From contig JAQBZY010000083.1 in the NCBI GenBank assembly GCA_027620395.1, positions 1 through 6,448 of the forward strand: a stretch of DNA of 6,448 nucleotides, written 5' to 3'. Positions within the stretch are counted from its first letter, which is position 1, and each line of letters opens with the position of its first letter. Source of the stretch: Pseudomonadota bacterium. GTDB lineage: Bacteria > Pseudomonadota > Alphaproteobacteria > Rhodospirillales > Casp-alpha2. The position numbers and the translations under genes are program-made. Shown in pieces: positions 1 to 6,088 of this stretch. The notes beneath the pieces were generated by a model, which worked only from the letters and a program-made list of their open reading frames with translations, had not been told where the DNA came from and ran no database searches.

Positions 1-357
1 GAAGGTCTTGCGGCTCAGCAACATGTAACTGCAGTAAAACACCAAGAAAACGCCGATCATGGTCTTGAAGGTGACGACCGGGATCATCGGTAGGACCAGC
101 GTGCCGATCGGTACACCGGCTAGGCCGCCGATAATGAACGGCATGACGCGCCGCCAGGAAATTGCGTGCCAAATGCTGGGCAAGGTTTGCACTTGCGCGA
201 TGATCGAGCATGTGACGACCAGAGGCGCCGCGACCACCGGCGGCACCACGTACAGCCAGAACGACAGCGCCGTCAGGCCAGTGCCGAAGCCGGTAAGCCC
301 GCTGACAAATCCGCCGCAAAAGGCGCCGGCGAGGATGAGTGTTTCCAGAAGTCCCAT
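1..357 (-). CDS. TauE/SafE family sulfite/anion exporter, N-terminal part (cut by left edge)
   Basis: Inner-membrane protein of the TauE/SafE (DUF81) family, whose members export sulfite, sulfoacetate or related anions. Only the first 119 residues are inside the window; the frame is open to base 1. Hydrophobic segments lie at about residues 3-25, 37-58, 71-93 and 97-113. The first holds the glycine-rich family signature (GGFVSGLTGFGTGL, residues 15-28). A basic pair (RR, 69-70) sits in the loop before the third segment, as expected for a cytoplasmic loop. The start is the ATG at 357, giving a short polar N-terminus before the first helix; the Shine-Dalgarno is weak (a GAG about 13 bases upstream). 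It begins 21 bases after the dehydrogenase stop, so it is probably co-transcribed with it. Family assignment is firm. The exported anion is unknown. Confidence 0.88.
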   Translation of the reverse strand, partial: MGLLETLILAGAFCGGFVSGLTGFGTGLTALSFWLYVVPPVVAAPLVVTCSIIAQVQTLPSIWHAISWRRVMPFIIGGLAGVPIGTLVLPMIPVVTFKTMIGVFLVFYCSYMLLSRKTF

Positions 358-378
358 GTTTCGTCGCGCTCGATGCGC

Positions 379-1272
379 TCAGCCTTTCGCTCTCTGGGAA
401 AGAGTCGCGGCGTAGACCCGGATGCTATCTTCCAAGGTCCGGCTCCGATCCATGGTCTCGCGGGTTTCGGAGGCGAACGGTGTCTGGTCGAGGAGTTCAA
501 AGACCCACGCCGCGCCATCCAGAAAATCGCCGCTGACGCCGGCTTCCCGGAATGTCTTGGCAATTTCCTGCATCTCGCCGACCCAACGTCCGGCATCGGC
601 TGGCAGGAACGGTACTCGGTCTTTCATGTTGGCCAGGGTCGTTTCCTGGGAATGGGCGAACTCGGCGATCAGCGCGTCATAGAGGCCGAGCCGATGGGCA
701 CTCAATAAAATTGCCGTCCACAGCGTCCAACTGCCCTTGGTGACGGCGGCAAAGGTCATTTTCATGGCCGACGCGCGGCCGATCTCGGTGCCCAGTTCGA
801 TGACCTCGAATCCCTTGCCGTCGAGGGCCCGCATTGGCGCCGTGTCCGGCCCCGAGACATAGAACCGCGTACTCTTCCCCTTGCCCGGCGCCAAGCCGAT
901 GATGCCGGTATCGATCATCGGTGCACCGACCGAGGTAATGATCTCGGCGACATTCTTCACCGTGCCTGGCGATACCGCATTGCAATCGACATAGATCGGT
1001 TTTTTGCCGGTCCGCCCGATTGCGCTGGCGACGTCGGTGGCTAACGACACCGCAGAAGCCGGCGGCAGGATGGAGAGCACCATGTCCGCCTCGCCGACCA
1101 ATGTTTCGAGATCAGGCACATCGTGGATGCCGCCGGCCTGGGCGAGCTTCCTGGAACGCTCGGAGCGGCCGTTGAGACACGTGATAACGTCATGCCCGTG
1201 CGATTTGAGCGCCCGGCCAACGGAGTGGCCCATGTCGCCCGGCATCAGGATGGCAATGGTCGGAAGCGGCAT
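379..1272 (-). CDS. NAD(P)-dependent oxidoreductase, 6-phosphogluconate dehydrogenase-like with DUF1932-type C-terminus
   Basis: A 297-residue cytoplasmic dehydrogenase of the beta-hydroxyacid / 6-phosphogluconate dehydrogenase superfamily. Residues 4-130 form the Rossmann domain: strand TIAILMPG (5-12), then the dinucleotide loop GDMGHSVG (12-19), a SILPP turn (67-71) that follows strand 4, and DCNAVSP (96-102) in the substrate region. The conserved lysine in the interdomain helix is seen as AMKMTFAAVTKG (169-180), with K171 the likely catalytic residue. The all-alpha C-terminal half resembles the DUF1932 putative phosphogluconate dehydrogenase C-terminal domain. The open frame extends to 1389, but I chose the ATG at 1272: an AGGAG lies 8 bases upstream, and the preceding 39 residues are Arg-rich and unlike the family. 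It sits 26 bases after the amidohydrolase and 21 before the exporter, which suggests one operon. The substrate, a 2- or 3-hydroxy acid by family, cannot be read. Confidence 0.87.
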   Translation of the reverse strand: MPLPTIAILMPGDMGHSVGRALKSHGHDVITCLNGRSERSRKLAQAGGIHDVPDLETLVGEADMVLSILPPASAVSLATDVASAIGRTGKKPIYVDCNAVSPGTVKNVAEIITSVGAPMIDTGIIGLAPGKGKSTRFYVSGPDTAPMRALDGKGFEVIELGTEIGRASAMKMTFAAVTKGSWTLWTAILLSAHRLGLYDALIAEFAHSQETTLANMKDRVPFLPADAGRWVGEMQEIAKTFREAGVSGDFLDGAAWVFELLDQTPFASETRETMDRSRTLEDSIRVYAATLSQRAKG

Positions 1273-1280
1273 CGGCGGCA

Positions 1281-1285
1281 CTCCT
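1281..1285 (-). promoter_or_regulatory. Ribosome binding site fixing the dehydrogenase start
   Basis: AGGAG on the minus strand, 8 bases before the ATG at 1272. It lies in the 26-base gap after the amidohydrolase stop and decides between this ATG and the longer open frame reaching 1389. Confidence 0.75.
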
Positions 1286-1298
1286 GGTGATAGGCAGC

Positions 1299-1886
1299 TC
1301 AGGCGGCGAAGTCGTTTAATACGCGTCCGGGACGGATATCTTGATCGATCATGCCGGTGGCATCGGCGACCCGCTGGCCGTTGATCCATACACCTTCGAC
1401 GCCGACGGCATCGGTGGTCAGCCGGTGCGCGCCGGCTGGCAAATCGAACACGCGGCGCTTCACGCCTCGGCCGACGGTCTTTGGATCGAACAGCAGCAGA
1501 TCGGCGGCGTTGCCTTGTTTGATGATGCCGCGGCCCTTGAGGCCGAAGATTGCCGCCGGCTTGCCGGTCAACTCGTGCACGGCGGCGGCCATGGGCATTT
1601 TACCAAGTTCGCGCGACCAGTGCCCAAGAAGGTGCAAGCCGAAGCCGGCATCGCAAAAGAATGTCAGGTGCGCGCCGGCATCGGAAAGTGCGACCGATGC
1701 GGCCGGGTTGGTCAGCATTCGGCCGACCGCATCCTCGTCGGAATTCAACAGGACGGCGGTGAAGATGGTCGCCAGGTCTTCCGTCAGCGCTAGATCGATC
1801 ATGAAATCGAGCGGATCGGTCCCGGCTTCGGCGGAAAGCTCGGCCAATGTTCGATGCTCAAAGTGCCGGTTCTTTGGATCGGCGGT
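1299..1886 (-). pseudogene. C-terminal part of the interrupted amidohydrolase
   Basis: In-frame continuation after the TAG. It holds a DPLDFMIDLAL helix, the SDAGAH catalytic-aspartate motif, GLHLLGHWSREL, and the ADLLLFDP segment that returns to the N-terminal sandwich. The first possible start is a TTG at 1847 with no good ribosome binding site, so independent translation is unlikely. It ends in TGA at 1301-1299. Confidence 0.6.
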
Positions 1887-2981
1887 CTAGGTTACTTCGA
1901 TTTTGTCCCACTCACCATTGAACAGCCTGACACCGGCCGGGCGCGCCAGCTCGTCCCGGACAGCCTGACGGAAATTCCGGTCGGCGAGGCGGCGGCGCAA
2001 ATCGTCAGGTCCAAGCTTCATCAATGGTTGCCAGGCGTCGAAGCCTTCGACCGGGTACGGCGATTGTAAGGTGAAGTCCATGGTCAGTGGGCAGCACGAC
2101 ACCTGTCCCCAAAGCTCCCGGCCTCGGGTTCTTGCGGCGGCGATCTGGCGCAGGTCCTTGAAGGTGCCATCGGGGTTGGTCGGATTATGCAGGAGCGCCG
2201 CGATCATGATCGGTCGGCCGGTTTCGGCGGCGATGCTTTCCAGATACGGGACGTCGGTGACATTGCCCTTGGTCAGCATGAAAATGCCGCGCCCCGAGGA
2301 CGCCATCGCCTTGACCAGGGCCCGAAGTTCAGTGTCGTCGGCGAGCCGGGACGGCATCGGTTGACCGCCCCAGCCGTTGTGCTGCGGCGCCGTCGAGGTG
2401 GCGAAGCCGACTGCGCCGGCGGTCATGCCGTCCTTGACGATCTTCGCCATGGCTGCGATTTCGCCCGAGTTGGCGGCGCGCGTCGTCGCATCGGCGCCCA
2501 TGGCGAAGGTGCGGATCGAACTGTGGCCAAGGAAACAGGCGACGTTCGGAACTACCCCGCGTTTTTGCAACATGCCTAGGTATTGTGGAAAACTTTCGAA
2601 GCTCCAATCGATGCCTGCTTTCATGGCATCCATGGACATGCCCTCGACTTGGGTCAAATTTCTCATCACCAGATCGCGGTCCTTGGCCCGGCAGGGGGCG
2701 ATGGTGAAGCCGCAATTACCGATGACGACGGTGCTGACGCCCAAGGCCGGCGACGGCCGGACGCTCGGATCCCAGGTGATTTGGGCATCGAAATGGGTAT
2801 GGCTATCGATAATGCCGGGCATCAGCGCGAGACCGCTGGCGTCGATGCTCCGGGCGGCGGTGACGGCTAAGTTTTGGTCGACGGCGGCGATCCGTCCGTC
2901 CTTGACCGCGACATCCATGCCGGGCTTGGGCGGCGCGCCGGTGCCGTCGAAAAGCTCAGAGCCCCTGATCAACAGATCCAT
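1887..2981 (-). CDS. N-terminal part of the interrupted amidohydrolase (translated up to the TAG)
   Basis: This is the stretch a ribosome would make under the standard code: 364 residues ending in KIEVT. It has the N-terminal sandwich half and the first part of the barrel with H61, H63, C90 and H153, but not the aspartate motif or the strands that close the sandwich. The start at 2981 is preferred to an upstream ATG at 3038 because of the ribosome binding site next to it and because the extra 19 residues (MTNRRPLVNVRRILHVRTG) do not resemble the family N-terminus. Confidence 0.7.
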   Translation of the reverse strand: MDLLIRGSELFDGTGAPPKPGMDVAVKDGRIAAVDQNLAVTAARSIDASGLALMPGIIDSHTHFDAQITWDPSVRPSPALGVSTVVIGNCGFTIAPCRAKDRDLVMRNLTQVEGMSMDAMKAGIDWSFESFPQYLGMLQKRGVVPNVACFLGHSSIRTFAMGADATTRAANSGEIAAMAKIVKDGMTAGAVGFATSTAPQHNGWGGQPMPSRLADDTELRALVKAMASSGRGIFMLTKGNVTDVPYLESIAAETGRPIMIAALLHNPTNPDGTFKDLRQIAAARTRGRELWGQVSCCPLTMDFTLQSPYPVEGFDAWQPLMKLGPDDLRRRLADRNFRQAVRDELARPAGVRLFNGEWDKIEVT

Positions 2982-2986
2982 TCCGG

Positions 2987-2991
2987 TCCTC
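2987..2991 (-). promoter_or_regulatory. Ribosome binding site fixing the amidohydrolase start
   Basis: GAGGA on the minus strand, 5 bases before the ATG at 2981. It supports this start over the longer open frame from 3038. Confidence 0.6.
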
Positions 2992-3014
2992 ACGTGCAAT
3001 ATCCGTCGGACGTT

Positions 3015-3032
3015 AACAAGCGGTCGCCTGTT
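3015..3032 (-). terminator. Weak hairpin between the ATPase and the amidohydrolase
   Basis: Minus-strand AACAGGC, loop GACC, GCTTGTT: a 7-base stem with one G-T wobble, starting 12 bases after the ATPase stop. There is no T-run behind it, so it is a poor match to an intrinsic terminator. It could equally be an operator-like palindrome or chance. Confidence 0.25.
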
Positions 3033-3044
3033 GGTCACGCACGC

Positions 3045-5657
3045 TCAATGGGAAAGTGCGCGCTGGATGAATTTCCGCGCTTCCTCGAAGACGACAATGC
3101 CGGTGGCGACGGTGCCGCAGACCATCCAGTCGGCGGGGGCGAGGGCAACGGTCCGCATGACGGGCTGCGCCGGCGGCCAGTGGACGGCGATGGCCTGCAG
3201 TGCGACGACGACGGTGAACGACAGCAAAAGCATGGGATTGGCGACGGTGTCCTTGGCAAAGATGCTGCGCCGTTCGCTCCGCGCGTTCAAAGCATTGCAG
3301 ACCTGGAATAGGACGAAGGTCGTGAACGCCATCGTCGCCGCCCGTTCGGGGGGGCCGCTCGCACCGGCCCATATGAAGACGCCGAGGGTTCCCACCGTCA
3401 TTAGGGTGCCGAGATAGAATAAAATCGCCAACCGTCGCATCGATAGGATGGCCGTGTCGGCGGGCCGCGGCCGTTCGTGCATCCGCCCCCGCGTCGCCGG
3501 ATCGAGACCGAGCGCCATCGCCGGCGGACCGTCCATGATGACGTTGACCCACAATAGCTGCAACGGGGTGAACGGCGGCGCGAGGCCGATCACGGTCGCC
3601 GCAAACACCGTCAGTAAGGCGCCGAAGTTTGTCGACAGTTGATAACGGACGAACTTGACGATGTTGGCGTAGATGGTACGCCCTTCCTCGACGGCAGCGA
3701 CAATGGTTGCGAAGTTGTCGTCGGTCAGCACCATGGTCGCTGCCTCCTTGCTGACCTCGGTGCCGGCGATCCCCATGGCAGTACCGATGTCCGCCGATTT
3801 CAACGCCGGTGCGTCGTTGACACCGTCGCCGGTCATGGCGACGACGTGCCCGCCACGGCGTAGCGCGTCGACGATCTTCAGTTTCGTTTCCGGCCTGACC
3901 CGAGCGAACACGGCGATGCCGTCGATGCGGACGGCGAGGGTTTCGTCGGTCATGCCGTCGATTTCGGCGCCTAGCACCGCCTCTCCCTCGAGGCTCAATT
4001 GGCGGCCGACGGATTTCGCCGTCGCCAAATGATCGCCGGTGATCATCTTGACGGCGATGCCGGCCCGCCGACAGGCTTCGACGGCGCCAATGGCTTCCGG
4101 GCGGACCGGATCCTCCATGCCGACGAGGCCGAGGAAGGTAAGCTCGGACACCAGCGCCGACACGTCTTCGGTGGCGGCGAAGTCGGCCTCGGAAACCCGT
4201 CTCTCAGCGACGCCAATAACGCGCAATGCGTCGTTGGCGAGGGCATCGGCGTCGGCGTCGATGCTGGCCCGAAGCGCCGCCGTCATCGGCCGATCGCCAT
4301 CAAGGCCGGCGATCCGCTTGGCACGCTCGGCGACGATGTCGGGCGCGCCCTTGACGGCAATCAGAATGCCGTCCTCGTCCCGGTGCACCGTCGCCATGAA
4401 GCGGTGCCCAGCGTCGAACGGTATTTCGGCGACACGCGGCAGCGTTTCGACGTGCATGTCGTTGATGCCGCCCTTGGCGGCAAGTGCGATCAACGCGCCC
4501 TCGGTCGGGTCGCCGATGACCTTGCCGGCATTTAGGCGGGCGTCGTTGCAGAGTCGGATCGCAAGCAGGGTGCGCGCTAGAACCGGATCGTCGGCGCGGG
4601 CGGCGATAATGCCATCACTGCCATAGCCGCTGCCGCTGACGCCGATCCGTTCGCCACCGAGTACCAAGGCGCACGCCGTCATCTCGTTCATGGTCAACGT
4701 ACCGGTCTTATCGGAACAGATGACGGTGGCGCAACCGAGGGTCTCGACGGCGGAGAGGCGCTTGACGATGGCGCCGCGACCAGCCAGCCGGTTCATGCCG
4801 ATGGCCAGCGTGACGGTGACCACGGCGGGCAGGCCCTCGGGCACCGCGGCGACTGCGAGTGTGATGGCAAGGAGCAGGGCTTCGAATGGCGGCGTGCCGC
4901 GCGCCAGGGAGACTGCGAGAATGACGGCGGTGGCGCCAAGCGCGACAATCGCGAGCCGCTTACCAAGGCGGTCGAGTTGACGTTGCAGCGGCGTTGCCGT
5001 CTCTTCGGTGATGCCCAGCATTTCCGCGATCCGGCCGACTTCCGTCCGGCCGCCGGTTTCCGTCACCAAAAGCATGCCGCGTCCGCGCGTGACGACGGTG
5101 TTCATATAAAGCATTGATCGGCGGTCGCCGATTGGGGCGTCAGAGTGAATTTGTCCGTCGGCGTGTTTGTCGGCAGGGACGGATTCGCCAGTCAGCACCG
5201 ACTCGTCGGCGCTGAGCAGATGACTTTCGACCAGCCGTCCGTCGGCCGGAATCCGGTCACCGGATTCGACGATCACGATGTCGCCCGGCACCAAATCGAC
5301 ACTCTCGGTGTCGGCGACGCCGGAAGGCCGGCGCACGCGGCAATGTTCGGCGAGCATGGAACGGAGTGCGGCAAGCGACTTCTCGGCCCGCCGTTCCTGC
5401 ACGAAGCCGAGTACGCCATTTAGAGCAAGGACGAACAATATGGCGACGGCGTCGGTTGTGTCGCCAACGGCGTAGGCAATGATGGCGGCGATACCGAGAA
5501 TGGCCGGCAATGCGCCGGCAAACTGGCGGAGAAAAATGGACCAGAGCGGGATCGGATCTGGTTCCCTAAGCCGGTTGGCGCCGACCGCGTGCCGCCGCCG
5601 TGCCGCTTCCATGGCATCGAGGCCGACCTTGGGATCGACAGCGAACGCCGCCGCCAC
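3045..5657 (-). CDS. P2-type cation-transporting ATPase (Ca2+-ATPase-like)
   Basis: Membrane ATPase that moves a cation out of the cytoplasm using a phospho-aspartate cycle. Counted from the GTG at 5657 (870 residues): cation-ATPase N-terminus about 1-40, M1/M2 about 41-85, actuator domain with TGES (156-159), M3/M4 about 235-280 with PEGLP (E274), phosphorylation site SDKTGT (D316), nucleotide-binding KGAP (436-439), hinge TGDGVNDAP (609-617), and M5-M10 from about 672 to the end. The ion residues fit the P2A/P2B group: E274 in M4, N677 in M5, N705 and D709 in M6. The M5 position corresponding to SERCA Glu771 is A680, and M8 has Q785 for Glu908, so one Ca2+ site (site II) is likely. The GTG has no ribosome binding site and cuts off the family's WHA motif, which is encoded just upstream in frame; the true start is probably the ATG at 5710 (see findings). 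The gene follows the SelW-like gene by 13 bases. Confidence 0.9.
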   Translation of the reverse strand: MAAAFAVDPKVGLDAMEAARRRHAVGANRLREPDPIPLWSIFLRQFAGALPAILGIAAIIAYAVGDTTDAVAILFVLALNGVLGFVQERRAEKSLAALRSMLAEHCRVRRPSGVADTESVDLVPGDIVIVESGDRIPADGRLVESHLLSADESVLTGESVPADKHADGQIHSDAPIGDRRSMLYMNTVVTRGRGMLLVTETGGRTEVGRIAEMLGITEETATPLQRQLDRLGKRLAIVALGATAVILAVSLARGTPPFEALLLAITLAVAAVPEGLPAVVTVTLAIGMNRLAGRGAIVKRLSAVETLGCATVICSDKTGTLTMNEMTACALVLGGERIGVSGSGYGSDGIIAARADDPVLARTLLAIRLCNDARLNAGKVIGDPTEGALIALAAKGGINDMHVETLPRVAEIPFDAGHRFMATVHRDEDGILIAVKGAPDIVAERAKRIAGLDGDRPMTAALRASIDADADALANDALRVIGVAERRVSEADFAATEDVSALVSELTFLGLVGMEDPVRPEAIGAVEACRRAGIAVKMITGDHLATAKSVGRQLSLEGEAVLGAEIDGMTDETLAVRIDGIAVFARVRPETKLKIVDALRRGGHVVAMTGDGVNDAPALKSADIGTAMGIAGTEVSKEAATMVLTDDNFATIVAAVEEGRTIYANIVKFVRYQLSTNFGALLTVFAATVIGLAPPFTPLQLLWVNVIMDGPPAMALGLDPATRGRMHERPRPADTAILSMRRLAILFYLGTLMTVGTLGVFIWAGASGPPERAATMAFTTFVLFQVCNALNARSERRSIFAKDTVANPMLLLSFTVVVALQAIAVHWPPAQPVMRTVALAPADWMVCGTVATGIVVFEEARKFIQRALSH

Positions 5658-5689
5658 CGTCGCGGCCGGTTCGGCGTGCCAATCCCGCC

Positions 5690-5695
5690 GGGGGG
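5690..5695 (-). other. C6 tract: probable frame break between the natural ATG and the ATPase frame
   Basis: Six C on the minus strand lie between the ATG at 5710 and the ATPase frame. From that ATG the reading is MQYALPP and then leaves the ATPase frame. One more C, or a -1 slip at CCC CCC, gives MQYALPPRRDWHAEPAATV and runs straight into the ATPase. In its own frame the ATPase has no ATG, GTG, TTG or CTG between the TGA at 5726-5724 and the GTG at 5657. Confidence 0.55.
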
Positions 5696-5723
5696 CAAAG
5701 CGTATTGCATGTTCCGGTTCCGG

Positions 5724-6005
5724 TCAGTTCGCGTCAGAGTGGCCGAGGTCTTTCCCGGGTGCGATGTGGTCACGTAGAGACTGCTTCAGTTCCTTCGATT
5801 CCGGGAATCGGCCCGCCGCCAGGCGGTCGAAGATCACCTCGCCCGTCGTAATCTGGACCCGAAAGACGCCGCCGTCGCCCGGCACCAATGTCAGGCCGCC
5901 GAGTTCGTCGGCGAAGGTGAACAACAATTCTTCCGCCATCCACATGGCTCTCAAAATGAATCGGCAGGTTCGGCAGTAGTGGATCTCAACGATCGGCTTG
6001 GGCAT
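5724..6005 (-). CDS. SelT/SelW/SelH (Rdx) family thioredoxin-like protein
   Basis: A 93-residue cytoplasmic protein of the Rdx family, whose eukaryotic members include selenoprotein W. The N-terminal strand VEIHY leads into C11-R-T-C14, the redox motif in which many relatives have CxxU; here both positions are cysteine. RAMWMAEELLFTF (19-31) matches the following helix of bacterial members. GGVFRV, EVIFDRLAAGRFPESKELKQ and the C-terminal RDHIAPGKDLGHSD are the other family blocks, so the protein is full length. The start is the ATG at 6005 with AAGGAGG 6 bases upstream, the strongest ribosome binding site in the window. It stops 13 bases before the probable ATPase ATG, so the two are likely translated together. 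A role in thiol redox chemistry is expected from the family. The partner is unknown. Confidence 0.92.
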   Translation of the reverse strand: MPKPIVEIHYCRTCRFILRAMWMAEELLFTFADELGGLTLVPGDGGVFRVQITTGEVIFDRLAAGRFPESKELKQSLRDHIAPGKDLGHSDAN

Positions 6006-6011
6006 GTGTGG

Positions 6012-6018
6012 CCTCCTT
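6012..6018 (-). promoter_or_regulatory. Strong ribosome binding site of the SelW-like gene
   Basis: AAGGAGG on the minus strand, 6 bases before the ATG at 6005. It suggests efficient, independent initiation of this gene. In the rest of the 6006-6088 gap I see only a possible -35 element (TTGACG, 6077-6072) without a convincing -10, and no terminator hairpin. Confidence 0.8.
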
Positions 6019-6088
6019 CGGGGTGTCTCGATGAAATGCTATCGTCCGTTGGGTCTAGGGAAAAGAATTGTCGTCAAGGCAAAGTGTC

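Larger units (their letters stand above)
1299..2981 (-). pseudogene. D-aminoacylase / N-acyl-D-amino-acid deacylase family amidohydrolase, interrupted by an in-frame TAG
   Basis: Read through the TAG at 1889-1887, this is a 560-codon amidohydrolase of normal family length. The family hydrolyses N-acyl-D-amino acids and related amides with a metal-dependent TIM-barrel site. Visible in order: the N-terminal beta-sandwich opening (LLIRGSELFDGTG, residues 3-15), the HTHFD metal motif (H61, H63), GNCGF with the bridging cysteine C90, FLGHSSIR (150-157), an NGEW motif shortly before the break, then after it LSDAGAH with the expected catalytic aspartate D434, and the closing sandwich strand ending near VWINGQRV. 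Both halves are in the same frame, and residues 366-378 (TADPKNRHFEHRT) link them without loss. The ATG at 2981 has GAGGA 5 bases upstream. The truncated 364-residue product lacks D434 and the end of the barrel, so it should be inactive. A sequence error or suppression is possible instead of a true pseudogene. Confidence 0.85.

Noticed and set aside
1273..1389. Longer dehydrogenase start at 1389
   Set aside because: It would overlap the amidohydrolase end and add 39 Arg-rich residues before the Rossmann strand; AGGAG points to the ATG at 1272.
1887..1889. Pyrrolysine at the TAG
   Set aside because: This amidohydrolase family is not known to use pyrrolysine, the position is not an active-site one, and no pyl gene is in view. 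A mutation or error is more economical.
1341..1890. Plus-strand open frames of 150 and 179 codons
   Set aside because: They are antisense to the C-terminal half of the amidohydrolase and show no family resemblance.
2377..3417. Long plus-strand open frame of 346 codons
   Set aside because: It runs antisense across the amidohydrolase, the gap and the end of the ATPase, has low-complexity Ser/Arg/Ala-rich content and no recognisable motif. It is a shadow of GC-rich codon use.
3999..4626. Two overlapping plus-strand open frames of 178 and 195 codons
   Set aside because: Both are antisense to the nucleotide-binding domain of the ATPase, which is clearly coding on the minus strand.
5724..5726. 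TGA read as selenocysteine after the SelW-like gene
   Set aside because: The protein already ends at the normal family C-terminus, its redox motif is CxxC, and I see no SECIS-like hairpin after the TGA.
5420..5773. Minus-strand open frame of 117 codons overlapping the ATPase start
   Set aside because: Most of it is the wrong frame of the ATPase. Only the few codons from the ATG at 5710 to the C6 tract are likely to be real, as the displaced ATPase start.
6006..6088. Promoter in the gap before the SelW-like gene
   Set aside because: TTGACG is present, but no -10 hexamer fits at 16-18 bases, so I do not list it as a promoter feature.
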